The notes: generated by a model not told the origin, from the letters alone. A DNA stretch of 64,000 nucleotides from Spongospora subterranea (GCA_900404475.1 OUQQ01000010.1:26347-90346), one strand, 5' to 3'. Numbered from the stretch's first letter, positions 1 to 15,000 are shown. Translations and numbers: made by a program.

Positions 1-219
1 ACAGTAGTACTCCTTTTTTCGGTGCGATAAATAGCTTTGGAGATCGTCGACGTTAGACAATCTCACAAATGGGATTGGCAGAAGAAAGGAGAGAATATAC
101 GGTTAAACAATGTCAAACTGCTCTCGTGTTCAACTAGTTTAGGCTCGTGTCATTGCAAACCCGATGTACAACCGAGTAAATTTGGAAAATACGTATGTAC
201 TACATTATTTTAAATAAAT

Positions 220-3200
220 TTATTGTCTCTTGAGTTTATCGTCCTCGAGCCCCTTGTCAGGTTCATGATCAAATCGCTGCGTTTCAATCACTTCCTGTTT
301 TCTGCAATATATGGCTAATCGAGCATCGTTCATCCAAAAAGTGATGAGCTGATCCGTTAGATCAGATACTGGCCCAACTACATTCTTATTGCCGGCATCA
401 AGGCCAGCGTATTCATAATCACTCTCAGAGCTTGATTCTTCAATTGTCGCAGTGGCAGAAACAGCAGCGGGCATCGACTCTGCAACCGCTGACCGCCGGT
501 AATCAACAATTTTAAGACGGACCAGACTGTAAACGGTGTCATTAGCATAAAATTCGTTGATACTTGGATATGATTGGTACTTGAGCCATTGTTGATAAAT
601 TTGCTCCGAAATCGAAGAAACTGTAATACTTTTTGCGGCATCGCGAACAGTCGTCTCAACATCGTCATCGCTATCGCCATCGTCAGAGAGGTATTGAGTG
701 TTCTCACGTAGCGCAGTCTAAAAAAAATGCATAAGTAAACAGTTTTTTCAACGAGTATTGCTTCCGGTGGACCTCTTGCTTCCGCTTCTTCAATATTTGG
801 CGAATGGTTTGTAGCCACATCACAGCTATCTTTCTTGTAACGCCGCTCAATTTCGTCAAAGCGTCCTTTAACTCTTCCTGTAGTTTCAAACAACAGTTAA
901 GTTTGCAGATGCGATAGTATCGGCGCGCAATTAGTTTACCTGCTCGTCGATGCATCGTTTGCACATTGCAGAGAATTCTGCACGAGCATCCAAGTAGTTC
1001 TTCCATTTGAGAGCATCAACTGCGTGCACTGTTGTGACCTCTTCCATATGATGGTATCGATTGACAAGATGATCAATGTTAGGTTCAGATTCCTGTCAAT
1101 CATAAATAAAGCTTTTGTCAAACAAAGCAACCAGTTATGCCTCATACCGTGAGGACGTTATCTGTGGATTCGCAACGGCTACATTTCCGACCATGCAGAT
1201 CGAGCCACGTCTGTGTTATTTCCTCGTACATTGACCGCAACTTTATCCGCCAACGAGCCACCGCAAGCCAACCCGTGCCGACCTGCATAAAAAGTTTGAA
1301 ACTTGATTTGGAAACAAGTTCCAGCTCCGTACGGTTTGGCAAATCTGTGGAACTTTTGCGTAGCGAAATTCTTTCATTTGCTGAGCGAACTCATCTCCAC
1401 TTGACGAATCGCTACTGACTTCAGCAACAGCACCTTCCTCGCCTTTGGTGGTGAGCAATACCCGACCAAGTTGGGCCAAGGCACGAGAGCGGTCGCGACG
1501 AACATTTCGAGGAGAGACAATCTGAGATTTGTTACTATTGAACGTATGGAAGATTATAATCTCACCTGTTCAAGCTGAAGCACCAGCCATGTGCGATTGA
1601 ATTTTACGAAATCACTTCTAAAAGAGTCATCCAGCAATCTTGGCGTTTCTATGCGCTTCATATCGTTTTGGAGTTGAATTTTGGCCAATGCCGCCATGTG
1701 CTCAATTTCCTCCCAATCGGTAATTTTCACCTAAGATTCGTAACTGAAAATCTATCAGTGAAATCACTGCGTAAGGTACTTTTTTCTTTGCAGATTCATT
1801 CTTATTAGTCTGAAATCTGTTTCTTATTCGCCAAAGGCCAAACATGTCAGCGACCGAGCAACTGATTTTGACGATGGTCATTTGAAGCTATCAATTAGGT
1901 CAGTCGACGTAGTAGACGTAAAAACCGATATGATTACTAGCAACGATAAAAGCATTATAGCAGGCGTTAGTGGGTCACCAAACATGTTGTAACTATGTCT
2001 GACCATGGCCTGGATTACAAGTGAGGCAGCGATTATATGTGATGAGGCAAACGATACCGACCTCAGACCCAAGTGTGACAAAAATCATTCCCATTGTTGT
2101 TAAAATTGTGCTGAAACTGTACTGCTCCGAAAAACTGAACTGATGAATCGACCTGATTGAGGGGTCGATGCCTAAAACAGATTTGAAAAATGCTCATTTC
2201 CTACAATCGCTTCATCCTACCCATATCCATCTGTGTCTCGCATGCCTGCCAACGCATCTCCCTTGTTAAAAACTTGAACTGACAATATTTGAGATACGAA
2301 TAGATCTTGAAGCCATGAAACAGTTCAAGGATATTGATTATAAAGGCATTGAAAAGAATCGTGTAAGGCAGGATAATGATGGCGAAAACTAAATAATAGA
2401 CCATATCAGCTTCTCGGATGCCATACGTAATAGGAATCTGCAAGGGAACACGTTAAAGGGTGAAAGTGCGCTCCTGATTAACCAACCTGAAGTTCTTGTC
2501 GGAATACAATCATCATTAGTAATACTAACGGACAAAACGTGGCACCAATCATTGAGGTGGCGTGGTCGTTGAAGGCTTCGATTACAGGTTCTAAAACTTC
2601 CTCCTCCTCATCATCATTCTCCTCTTCGTGTTGATCGTCTTCTCCAGAACCCTCTTCCAAATCTTTAGTGGCAGGTGCGTATCCTAACTTTCGTCGGCTT
2701 CGCGAATATGAGATAAGAGCAAGGGATCACGAAATCAGCATTTCTTACCGATCCGATTCTTTTCTCGCTGCTCGTATCCGCAGTTGGCGATTTATATATT
2801 TAACTCCTTTTTGATATGCTTTCGATAGCGTTTCTGATATTAAATCTCGGCTTGGACTGATGTACATGCAATCAAGAACGTCAAAGACTGTATCAGTAAC
2901 AAAGCCTAACAAATCAACGTGAATTGTTGGACAAATATTCCACGAAAATAAGTCCAAACCAGTTACGAATCCAGTCAAATCGGGTGCCCCCATTGTCATA
3001 ACAAACGTTGTAGCACCATAAGCTGCCTGACAAGTAGGACCGATAAACCTGTGGGTTTTTTAGGAAAGCGAAGTACGAACCTGTAAGGGGGCCATTAACA
3101 GCTGTTCTTTAACTAACGATTTCATAGAAAATTGGATGATAGGGGACACAAGCTTGAGCAGTATGATAATCTCAACCGTGTATGTGCTAAACGACAAATA

Positions 3201-6000
3201 GAACTGGGCTAAAGTCGTGCATTGAAACTTTCTGAGTGAATACGTACGAAAACATGACAGAGTAGCTATATTCTATCATAAACACTAAGATACAAGACAC
3301 AAAAAGGCACGATGATACGAAATGGAACCGCTTCCAAAGCCGCGGATGCCAGGTTCGATCAATTGGTTCAGACTCAGCCGCGTTAACAGCGGCCTCAAAT
3401 TGTTCGTGCCTGTCCCCATTCATTTCGATTGATCTCACTCGCCGGACCTGAAATCAAATAAGTCTTGAGTAGATTTGCTTGGCCTCACCATGACTTTTTT
3501 GGGGATGAATAGCTGTGATCCCAAACAAATCCCATGAAAACCCAACGTCAAAAAGGCGACCGCTAGTCGCCCACCGCGGTATGTTTTTGCTTCAACGTAC
3601 GAAGGAGTTGCGAAGTTTGCGAAGCTTCCGGAATAGGAGCCAAACGCATCTGTCAACATGCTGAACATGAAAGTATTACATTGCTCAAGGCTTCCACCGT
3701 ACCCATTGTAATGAGAACGAAGTCTATAATAGCTAGAATTATGAAAATCGGTGCACTGAACAATGCGATGCCAATCAACGGCTTGGACTCCGACAGCATT
3801 AAGAAATCCCATAGTTTAAAAGTTGATTTGAACTTGACACGAGAAAGCAATTTATGCAGCGACCTATATGCATAAACTTAGAGACTGTAGAGAGCATCAA
3901 AAATTGGTTATAATACCAGTAGACAACGACACATGCGCACATGACAGTACCGATACCGATGAATAAAGTAAAATACACTACAAAATCAAAAGCGAATCGA
4001 TTTACTAATTCTGTGTATCCTAAAGGTCGTAAAACAGCCTGGAAAAGTTCTCAGAAATTGGGGTAACAGCAACCAGCTTCCTAACCTCAAACTGATATGT
4101 GTAGTTTGTTGTAAATTTATCAACATCGAACTGATCGAAATACAAGCTAGCAGTAATGATTTTCTTGCGCCGTGCATCCACCTAACTGAATTAGCACAGA
4201 GAGAGCGAGCGATTCAGAAAGCAAACCTGTTGATATTCAACCTCAAAGCGAACAAGCCGAGGTACCTGAGTCTTATCCGAATTTGAATCCAGACTTGACG
4301 CCATGACAGGAATCAATGAATCGCTCCCGATATCATTTGACAAAGCTTCAGCTACAGATAATTGTCGGTGAAAGCAGCAAGATGTAGAGCTCATACAAAC
4401 CTAATGCAACGGGACCTTGCAAGATTTGTTCGTAGGTCACTGGGGAAGAAGTTATGTAAAACGTCGGGGTTGGTGTGGATGCCTAACACGACACTCAATA
4501 CTGACCCCAAGATGAATTTCTCATTAGAAATTGCTACCATATACCACCGGTCCAAAATACCAACAGACGATAATATCTCTTCGTAGCTGCATTCATAGAC
4601 GTTATAGCAGAAATCGGCTACAGGGTTTTGGCCAAAATTCAATGCACCGACTGGTTGAGTATCCTGTGGTCGCCATCAAACAACAAGCAGTACGTACAGT
4701 CATTCAACACGCTCTTACGGATTCGGAAATCAAAGAACAATTGTGACTCTCAAAAAGTTGAAAAAAATATAGATACGAATCAAAACCGCGACAATTGGAT
4801 ATGTAAGGCATGAACGGGTCGGCATAGTAATCGTTCGCCTCGGTGCTTGAGACAAAAACATCTGCGAAATCGTCATTGATTAAGGGAACCTCAGAAGACA
4901 AATCCGTGCTCTATTGAAGAATGCTGCAATCAATTGACCCGACAAAAGATGCTTAGAACGGCTCATACAGTATTGTCAGATTGTAAGGGCGCGACGATAG
5001 TAGGTTTTGAAGTCGTAAAAGTAACGAACAAATCCGACTCATCCGAGCGAGGCAAATTCAACGGCAATTCGAGCTGCAGACTTCAAGTTAGCGAAAAATT
5101 GGTTCCATTAAACAGATTCAAGTCTGGTACCTCGAGTGACTTGGAGAGAACTGAAACAAAGGTGTCCTTTGTTCCCAGGACAGCTCGATTGGGGCGAGTT
5201 CTAGTGAGATTTGTTATGTTGACGAACGACATAGCTGCCCATAAACTGATTCCATGAATAATTTCGATTCTCCATGTAAAAGATATCGGGACTCTCGCTA
5301 TTACGCTCAACTGTTATAAAGATTAGAATCAATAAACTGGACACAACGGGATAGCATACTTGAACATCATCGTGTTTACTGGTCAGGGCCGACTCGAAAC
5401 TAACAGGAAGACGGCGCCTTGTTCCTTCTTGTCCGTCCGTATAAAACGACAGTTGCCAGTGAACAGAATATGTGATGTTCAAAGGGGTGGACGCGAAATT
5501 GAAATCTGCAACAATGACATCGAGGGGTTCGATATCTTGGAACCTGTGGCACGTCAACATATGTCAACAACAACGAGATCGCAATCGTTGAGCTCACCAA
5601 TAATCAACCGGGGCGCGAACATACGTCGATATCCCACTCCCAATACGATTCAGATTGACGGGAGAAAACTCTGTTGCAGGTCCGAAATCCGGAATAACAG
5701 TGCAATCTTCTATGTGCTGAGATCTTTCAAGACTTTGAGTTCCCAAGGGACAGACCTGAAGAACGATCAGGTAACCAAGACTTGAAGGTTAGAAGCTAAT
5801 TAACCTGCGAGTATCTGATGTTGATAATTCCATTTGGTAATGGGGTGTAAACAGTAAAAAAATCACAGTCTTCATTTGGGTCAGATGAGTCAGAAGCAAT
5901 GTCCGAAGGACGGCAAACAGTCCAGAATTTGTCCCATACCGTAGTATCATCACCTGAACAAATAAGTAAGATGAGATGAAGGAATTGGCGATTTCAAACC
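220..6000 (-). other. Conserved ectodomain plus multi-pass membrane module and cytosolic tail of the giant protein
   Basis: Motifs in order are: an ectodomain with PFMPYISNCRGFDSYL (about 4830-4785) and YNVYECSYEEILSSVG (about 4610-4565); a segment ending PLGYTELVNRFAFDFVVYFT that enters a membrane helix (about 4020-3970); a helix pair around GIALFSAPIFIILAIIDFVL (about 3775); a helix at SSCLFVSCILVFMIEYSYSV (about 3300); a highly acidic loop GEDDQHEEENDDEEEEVLEP (about 2650-2590); a helix YYLVFAIIILPYTILFNAFI (about 2395-2335) followed by ELFHGFKIYSYLKYCQFKFL; and a last helix AIMLLSLLVIISV (about 1960). The tail holds FNRTWLVLQLEQ (about 1600), a CSRCES pair (about 1175) and a coiled, acidic C-terminus. 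It lacks recognisable polycystin pore features. I recall similar motif strings from large unnamed membrane proteins of flagellated protists, but cannot confirm that here. Confidence 0.6.
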
Positions 6001-9000
6001 AGGTCGGCTATCATTGCTTCTCCCAGGAAGAGACTCGTAGACGAGCCCGGGGCCAGAGGTAGTGTTCGTGCTTTTCAACTTTCTGTACGTTCCTCTAGGG
6101 CAATAACTGAAAACCGTTCAGTAATGAATATGTGGGAAACCGACTCCTTTACCGATTCAAAGGACATCGGTACAAATTTCGAAGGGAATACGGCGTTCCT
6201 TCAACACAAATGTAGCCAGCAGGGCACAGATACTCATACTTAGATTCGATTGTTGTAGCCGCTGGGCACGCATATCCAGAGGGACATTTGATATCGAATT
6301 GAATGGCCGGGTGGGTTCTTTGTCCACATACATATCTGATGGAATATATTATAATTGCGCTCAACAAAGCGCTCTGCCATTACCCTTCAACACAGAGAGT
6401 TGCCTGCTCCAAATTCCACATTCCGATTAGCCCGCAGACTTTACCGGAGGGGCAGGGATCGCAAAGAGATTGGTCAACAAGACCAAGCGTATTAGACCAC
6501 GTGCCTATATTCCGTTTACTCAATCTATAGACAATATGAATTTGTGGAACATTGAAATAACTGACCTGGAGTACAAGGTTCACAAGTAATGCCTTCTGCC
6601 TGAGTTCGATAGTACCCTCTGGGGCACACGATGGGGCGAACCATCCGAAAAGCGGAACAACTAGTTCAAGTTGAGCATGTCCAAAAAAAGAATAAAAATG
6701 ATGTACCTGTAACCGGATGGACAAGTTAAACAATTTGTCGCTCCAATCTGGGCTGAAAATCTTCCAGGGGGACAATCCATTGGCCGGAATTTGGCAATTG
6801 TTGACGAATACTGCCCCGGAACGATCACAATAGGGGAAGATGAATTACTTGGGCAGTAACTGCCTGGTGGGCAGAACCCGGATCCATATACATCAGGAGA
6901 TCCTTCAAGGCACCACGTTCCAGCCATGCAACCCTTATTATGAGATTAGATATTATACATTGGAACAATGCGCCAGTTACTTGAGCATGAGTGAAGTTCC
7001 AAAGCTGAACCTGACTGAATCCGACGCCTTCCAAGCAATAGGATCCTGCAGGACAAGGTTGAGGAATTCCGTTTTGGCAGAAGAACCCAGCTGGGCATTC
7101 TTGCGATTCGTCTTGCTGCCCGTAACTTTGGCAAAGTAGGCCTGAAGATCATTAAAAATACACCAAAGGACGTATGAACGCAAAATCACTATTCTTACCA
7201 GGAGGGCATGCGAGCGGAATTGTCATTCCAGAACTTGGACAGACATAACCTTGCGGGCAAAGCGAACATACAGCTTTTCCGAAAATGTCAGAATAGCTCC
7301 CCCTGTAGAAACAGATGTGAATGCCAAATCGAGCAAGTAATGTCTGATGAAACTTTCCTTGGGCAGGGTATTGGAACGGCATTGCCTCGTCCTGGGCAAA
7401 AGTGGCCAAGCGGGCACAAAAAGATGTCGAGTCCAGTTGACGGACTGTACCATCCAGGTGGAGTTTCAGAACCTAAATGTGATGATTACATCCGGTTTCA
7501 GAAATTCACGTTTACATTTACCTTCAGGCCTGGATTCACCTTCACCGCACATTGCACCAAGATTGCAGATAATGCCGGTGTTGATCGGAGACCCAATAAC
7601 ACAGTATGTTCCGTTTTGGCATGGTATCGGAAATTTAGATTTGATATCACTTGGCAGCAAGGGGAATGCACTTTTGAACCTTCCTTGAAGTTGTAAGTTA
7701 CCGACAGTATAATTGAGTGGCGATACGTTTCCCAGACTAAGAGGAAACAATCAGTGATGCAGATCTTCGTTCAACAGCATGAATTACTTTGAAGTAAGTG
7801 TCGATATGTCACACGTGTGACCTTCCGGGCACAAAGATGTCGGGCTACTTTGACCAGCAACATCGCAAATGAAGCCAACAGGACATCCCGTTGGAATTCG
7901 TGTACCATAATCGGGGCAGATAAAGGGGGCTGGGCAGGCCAAACAACGACTTTGCCCACCTTCAGGTTGATAAAATCCGGGACTGCAGACAGTAAAATTG
8001 GAATTAGGGCGCGTTGCAGGACAAAAAGCTCCAGCTGGACATTTGAACTTTGCACCTCCGATACAAAAACTCCCTTGAGGACACTAAATAGAATAGTTGA
8101 TAACCATTGCAGGAGGAAGAAGAGTTTCTTCACCTTAACTAAGAATTTAAACGGGAGCAGTTCAAGCGGCGCATCAGTTAAAGATATGTGGATTCCCGAA
8201 TTCTGAAGGGAGAATGGAAAAGATATTCCTGGTGGGATTTGGCAAAGAAGTAGATCTGTGGACAGAAACAAAGTTGGCAAGACCGTTGAAGTCTCGGAAA
8301 CGACGCATTGGGTCCGATTTGCCCCGAAGACAGAAGGCCCCTATAAAATTTTATAACGTTGCATGAATACCAAGCAGGGTTTCATACTCGAACGAAAACG
8401 CTGGCCCAGCTGGAAATCAATGAAGATTCTGGATACAGATTTAAAGACGATACTGCAGGGTAGAAGGAAAAATATATATCCTCAGCGTAGGGATGTGGAC
8501 CGGTATTGCTGTAATACAGACTTAATTTGACAGGCCCTAAATGACAAAACTGTTAAGACAAAAAAAAAGAATGACATAGTAAGCGTACCCGATTGGCCAA
8601 CAATAGGAGATATACAGAGCAGCGTTGTTAGATTTTGTATTATTCCATGGACAAGTTGTTCGTCACCAAAATTGCAAATTATTTGACTGTTGGTATCCGT
8701 ATTTATAAAAGCTTGAGTTGTGACGAAGATTGGGGTAAGCCCCGTGACAGGGCCAGTTTTAGGATCGATGGACTGAATCAATGGTTCATGAGTCCAGAAA
8801 ATCCTGAAAACATTCATAAGAAACTCGAGATATCGACATTCAGGCAACGCACCTATGCCCAGTGTTCCAGTATTGTTGCCCATTGAAACTAATCTCCAAA
8901 TCATAGGCACCAGATGCAACGCCCAACGGACAGGGGCATATGATTTCGTTTTCAGCAATTGAAGATGCATTTACGCTAATAGAAGCATTGAAACGACATA

Positions 9001-12000
9001 CAGTGGAGGCAATATCCAAAACTTTTGACAAAAACTGTCCGCCTGTTATTACCATTTGCCTACCGGCGATGTTTCGATAAAACAAATTAGGGAGTATTGT
9101 CGCTATCACGGGTTGCCGATCATAATGGAAAATAAACCTTGTCGGAAATATATTTGAGCCTGAATAGAAAAAAATATCAGAGAAAGGTAATTCACACCTT
9201 GCGAACGTACCAGATAAAATTATGCTCAGGCTGACATTGTAAAAGCTGGACGACTGTTCAAAGACTGCAGGCGTGGTGCACGTTAACAAAGACGTTGATA
9301 AAAACGTCGTTTCAGAGTAGAAAGGTGCCGCATTGCTGTTGAGAAAAGCGCATAATAGGGAGGAAGAATTGATGAACCCTGAACCAGAGACCGAGAGAGT
9401 CGTTCCACCAGACATTGGTCCATGGATCGGTTTAACATCGAGAAGATTGATGTCTGCAATCGTGGTGAAGGATATGTTCTGTTGAACTGAGAACTCTACG
9501 GCGTCGTTGCTAACGTAAACAGTGTATAAGCCTTCTGGTAACGATGGGCGCTGGCATGTCAGTAACGTGGGCGAAACTGGCCATGCGGCAACATCGCTGT
9601 GAAATTGACCACTTGAAAGCAAAAAGCGACATGTTGCAGTTAAGGACAGAGCGAATCCCGTGCCTGCCGTCAAACATTCAACGAAACAGCTTTTTACTTC
9701 TAATGGACGAACCTTCGAGGTACACATTCTCACCCCCTGCGGAAGTTCCAGTTTCGGGAAAGATTTTCCATATAATGGGTCGGTTTCTCAACTGCAGAGA
9801 AGCAAACTTACTTCCAATGTTATTATTGGAGAATCGAATTCCAACGGAATAATCACCAGCCACGGCACCACCTAAGGTTGCATTTATATGATTGTTCATC
9901 AAATTGGATCGAAAAACTTACCAGGCAGAAGGCAGAAGGCAGAGTCACTGGACATCGCCACGACCGCTGAAGTTTGAGTTTGACCGTTGCGCTCAAACAA
10001 GCACGCCGAATTGTCAAGCCGTGGCGAAAAACCGTCGATAAGCAAAGTAACAGATCTATTAGAGTCAGAAATCATTGAGTCGGGTGTTATCCACAAGATC
10101 CCAGAATCGGAATATGTGAAGCCCATTTTGGTGGGATGAACCCAAATCGACCCTGAAAGAAATTTCAGTCGGAAGAACATTTCCCAGGAATTAAGCCAAT
10201 ACCAAAGCCATCAGAAAGAACCAATTGGACGGTGACAACGACATCGTATGTCACACTCGGAACTGTGCACAATATGGAAACCCGACCACCAAACAGCGAT
10301 GTGTGGTTGTACGCTGAAGACAAAGTCGAACTGATACTATCAGAGAACAGGCAGCCTACAGCATAGTCGCGATTGCCAGCGTAGAACGCATTGATCGTAA
10401 TGTTATACCCTCCGACAGCCGAACCCCAACTTGGTGAAATCCCCTCGACTTGCATCAAATACGGTTTTACAGCCAAATAGACTGGATCAGAATATATTTC
10501 GGAATTAAGCGATAATTCAACAGTTACATTCCCCGGAACCAATTCTGGGACGAGGCAACGGACCATATTCGACGACGAAACAACGGCAGCCACAACTACC
10601 GAATTAGCAAAGCGACAAGAAGCGTTGAAAGGATGAACTGGCGATGACAAAACAAGCGTGATCTCATCCCCGGAAGTTGCAGATACCTGTAGCATCCTAA
10701 AACACTTATGTTAATTGACTAGCCGCATTTGAAAATAAATTTCACCTTGACAATGCTGGGGGATCAACAAAGCTGAAAACCGTTCCTGTACTCGCAAGTA
10801 TTTCGTTGCTGGCAGAGCGAAGCGTAATTTCAACCTTTCCTGCGACATGGACCGGTGCGAGACAAACCGTTCGAGAAGGCGATGCACGACTACAATTAGA
10901 AGCCTTTATGGAACCGAAATAATACTGATCGTCAGCAACGAAATCTTGCCCAGATATTATCACTTCTGCGCCACCAGTCGAACTGGAAACCCAAGGGAAC
11001 ACATCCAGAGAATAGGATGAATATCGAGATATGCTCAGTGTTGAATCAACAAACGTAACGCCGTTGTCATTTGAAATGTAAAATCGGGTGATTGGTTCTG
11101 CCCCATCCATAATTGGACATGTTAGTACGCTCGAGTTGAAAACTGAAGCAATGGATGTAACGAGATCAAATCTGCAAATTGTGCTTGATTGGACGAAACC
11201 GTTCCCCGACACAGTAAGATTGAATGAATTAAGACGACTCAAAGATGATGGTGCCCGAGTAGGGTATATAGAAAGAACAGATACTGGTGACTTCGTAACA
11301 GTGAAAGTCAACGAATTAGAGGATTTGTCTACTCCGTTATTGCTTACAGATATTGAACCAGCGCCAACAATATCTGTATTGACTGGAACCCTGCAGGCAA
11401 TAAGCGTGGAGTTAACAAAAGTTAACTTTGAAGACAATGTGTTCGAGAAAAAACATGAGAGCTGAGGAGTATTGATAAAGTTGACACCGGCAATGAAAAC
11501 TGTTGCATTGAATGCCGCAAGCGAAGGTTCGACGTTAGTAAGCACGATATTCGGGTAAAATCGAAACAATATTGGAGCCAAATAATTCGTAACACTCAGA
11601 TATACAGTCCCGGCAGCAGAACTAGGAGTAGTGCAAATCGATAAGGTGTTAGATAGAACCTGAAGTGTAGATGTGGAAAATGGAGCAGAATTCAAATCAA
11701 GGCGAAACTGGCAATAACGAGAATTAGGTGCGATGGCAGAAAGAAGACGTCCTGACAAATTGATAACGGTTCCACCTAGAAACGAAATCCATCATCGCGA
11801 TTCGCAAAAATAAAAATATGAGTATACCTTGGGTTGGACCCGAAGTTGGTGAAACGGCTAATAATGAGGGTAGTTTTGCCAGTACAGGAAGTTTGATGAA
11901 ACCTGGGGCAAGAATGGTTCCATCTGAGTTAAGTAGCCTTAGAGATGCGTTTGGTAACAGGCTAGGAGGCGCAGGGCATCGTATCGCTGATGAATTGATA

Positions 12001-15000
12001 ATCACAGCTGCCAATGGTGCAGTTGCATGCCACTCACACTGGATAGTGCCAGAAAACAACTTCCCAAGTACTATAAAAGAATGGTCACTTGTTAATTGTG
12101 CTCCGAGAAGCGTATCAACAATATGGGTTGATTCCCGGGGTAGTTGGATGATGGAAGAGTTGTAGATCATTTGTTCGGAACAATACAGCGAAACTGTTGA
12201 ACTGCCGAATTCGGAACATGATACAATCGGACACTGAACTGAGGTCTCATTAACAACGGTGCCAACCATATCAATGCTTTGCGTTGGAGTCGTCGTGGAA
12301 CGGTAACGACATGTGAATTGAAGTGCCGAGTTAAAACCAGAGCCTACAAAAAGAAGGTCAACAAGAGACAGGCACGATATTGGAGATGACGGAATGGAGT
12401 AAAAAACTGAGGGAACAGGTAAAACGGTCATATTCACGTCGAGAAGAGATACAAATCCGGAAACAACACGAAAGCGGACAGTCGAGCTAGAAATATTTGC
12501 TGGGCTCAGGCACACTCCTGACAGCTTGGTGGATGAAATCGCTATCGGGACTGATTGAGACCCGAAGTAGCAAAAACTGGACCCAGATTGTTGAATCAGA
12601 AAGTCAATTACAAGAGGAGTAGATGAATGGGCGACAATGGATGAAGGATGAACGCGAATTGCAGATGCTGGTGGCGCTGAAAAAGTCGGCATGGTCTTAT
12701 AGAGTGATACGCCCCCATTTCCAATTAATTCAACATCAAGAGATGCCGTTTCGAAACCTACAGAAAAACAGTGAGTGAACTATTTTTGCAAATTATAGCG
12801 ATCATTACCAAAAGGTGGATCGACAGGACACGATGCGGAAAAATCATTTAGAATTGTGGCAACGTTCGAGGTAAACGAATTGCTTTGACCACGAATTAAG
12901 CAGACGAATGGCGGTGATGCCGCGAAACCAGATCCCTTGATAAGCATTGTTGCTTTTGTTTGTGAAACGGCCACACGGCTGATAAAAACGCTCGATGTGA
13001 TAGGAATTGTTATGAAGTTCTGAGAATAGACAGAATCATCTAAAACGAGACCAATCCTAATGTAGGTTTCATTTCCGTTAGAAGCTGGGGGTAATAGGCA
13101 TGATATCATGCTGCTGTTGATTACAGTTGCAACCGATTGTAAAAATGACGTTGTATATCCTGTGAACCGACACCATATAACGCCCTGAGAAGAAACTTCC
13201 GGGGAGGCACCCATTATGATTCTTGACCCTCCAAAACTTGCATTTGATCCGACAGTTGATAAGACTACAGGAGGAATTGCCTCGAACACGCCATTGAACT
13301 CAGGAGCCTCTGACACCTGGATAGTCAAATTTCGGGATCCACTCCTCAAAGAAGGAGTTATATACACAGACATCGCACTGCTATTAATCACCTTTAACTG
13401 GGATGGGGGAACAGCGAAACCATTGACCAAGGTGGTGTGCCATGGCTGTGAAAACCCATTTCCAAGAATTGTAATCATGACCGACTCGATGGCTCCTACA
13501 ACAGCGTAATGTGGGACGATTTCGGTGATATATGACTGATATCGAAGAGACAATGTGAAGGATCGTTGCAATTTAAAGCTTAAGAGCGGATCCGTAATCA
13601 CTGCGACTGAAACATTGTTCCGGGAAGGAAAGAGGTGTGATGGAATTATGCATTCTACGCTCGATGTTGAAATGTACTTGAAAATAGGCACGACGGCAGT
13701 GCCATTGAGAATGCATGTTGAGGTTTGAGAAAAATTCGCTCCGTTTACTGTAATATACGATGGAGAAAGAGAAGCTACCGAACTAGAACTTACGGAAGCA
13801 AACAATGGTTTTTGATTAAGGTTCAAATAGAAGGTAGGTGAGTAGTTGGTACCATTATCATTTGATACTGAAAGGCCGGCCAACTGTGATCGGCAAATAA
13901 ATCCGGCAGCATAGCAATACACAAGGGTAGAAGAAACAAAATCGGCCTGAAAAACCAATGCACCTGATCCAGCGCATGTGAGTGCACATTGCAAAGTTGA
14001 TGATGAATAAAAGTTCAATCCAACAACTGATAAGAATTGAGGAAAATCGTCTAGATAAAATGCGTTTGGGGACACTGAAGCGATAATGGGATTCGAATCA
14101 AACAATTCAAGAAGGGTCGTCGCTGTCGAATATGCTCCTGTCCCATCACTAACTTCTACCAGCATTTTGGTTGTCTGAGCGTTAATCGTATTCGGTAAGT
14201 TACAAATAATAGCTCTGTCCGCAATTTTGGATGGAATAGAAACTAAGGAACTGTTTCCTCCGAAACGGCACATCGAATTGGAAGCAAATCTGGTTCCGAA
14301 TATAGATATAGATGTTGACGCGGAGGCAAGACCAACAGTTGGATGTATGGTGTCGATAATTGAGGGGCGTGACACTTGGACGAAAAAAGAGCTATCAAGT
14401 GTTACAATGTCATCAATCAACAACGTCACTGATGCTTGCTGCTTCAGGAGTACTGTTCCGCAAACAATGGTGGTGTGGTTGAAAAATGACGCTGGGGTTT
14501 TGGTGTTGTCACCGAATTTACAAGCAATGTTTGTAACAGGGAAACGAAATGCTGCGCTTAGCATTACAACCAGCTGGAAAGGCTGATCAACACTTGACAT
14601 AACTGGCGCGACCGATGCCACACTTGGCAGCGATTGTGAATGAATATATGTTGCGTTCCATTGCCTAAAAGGGACAAAATGCAGACCGTCGTCAAACGAC
14701 AACGAAAGAAGGTCTTTGTCTGACAAGGATTCGGCCGCGGTCGGTAATGGACAAAGAAAAGTATTTTGAGAAGCTATGGCAGCGCGACCTGTAATGGTGC
14801 TACCAAGCATACATATCGCAGGCTGATTACCAGGAAAATCCAAGCTTGTAATAGTAGCGTAACGACCAACCTGTAATGGCGAATTTGATGGAGAAAGGTT
14901 CGGCAATGAAATAAAGGAAAAAACTGCATATGATGGTGAAGTCCGTTGATCAATGATACCAATCGTAACCTTGCCTCTGCCGTAAACAGAGCTCAAAGTG

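Noticed and set aside
3690..3712. A 19-nt intron (GTAATACTTTCATGTTCAG) in the giant gene
   Set aside because: Its removal does not restore the downstream frame. A 53-nt GT-AG intron starting 23 nt earlier does, giving LITMDAFGSYSG.
220..4000. C-terminal membrane module as a polycystin (PKD2-type) channel
   Set aside because: The layout (large ectodomain, many helices, coiled C-terminus) is suggestive, but I could not find a polycystin pore or the TOP-domain motifs, so I left it unassigned.
7208..7700. Plus-strand open frames opposite the GCC2/GCC3 region
   Set aside because: They are mirror readings of the cysteine-rich minus-strand coding sequence and show no motif of their own.
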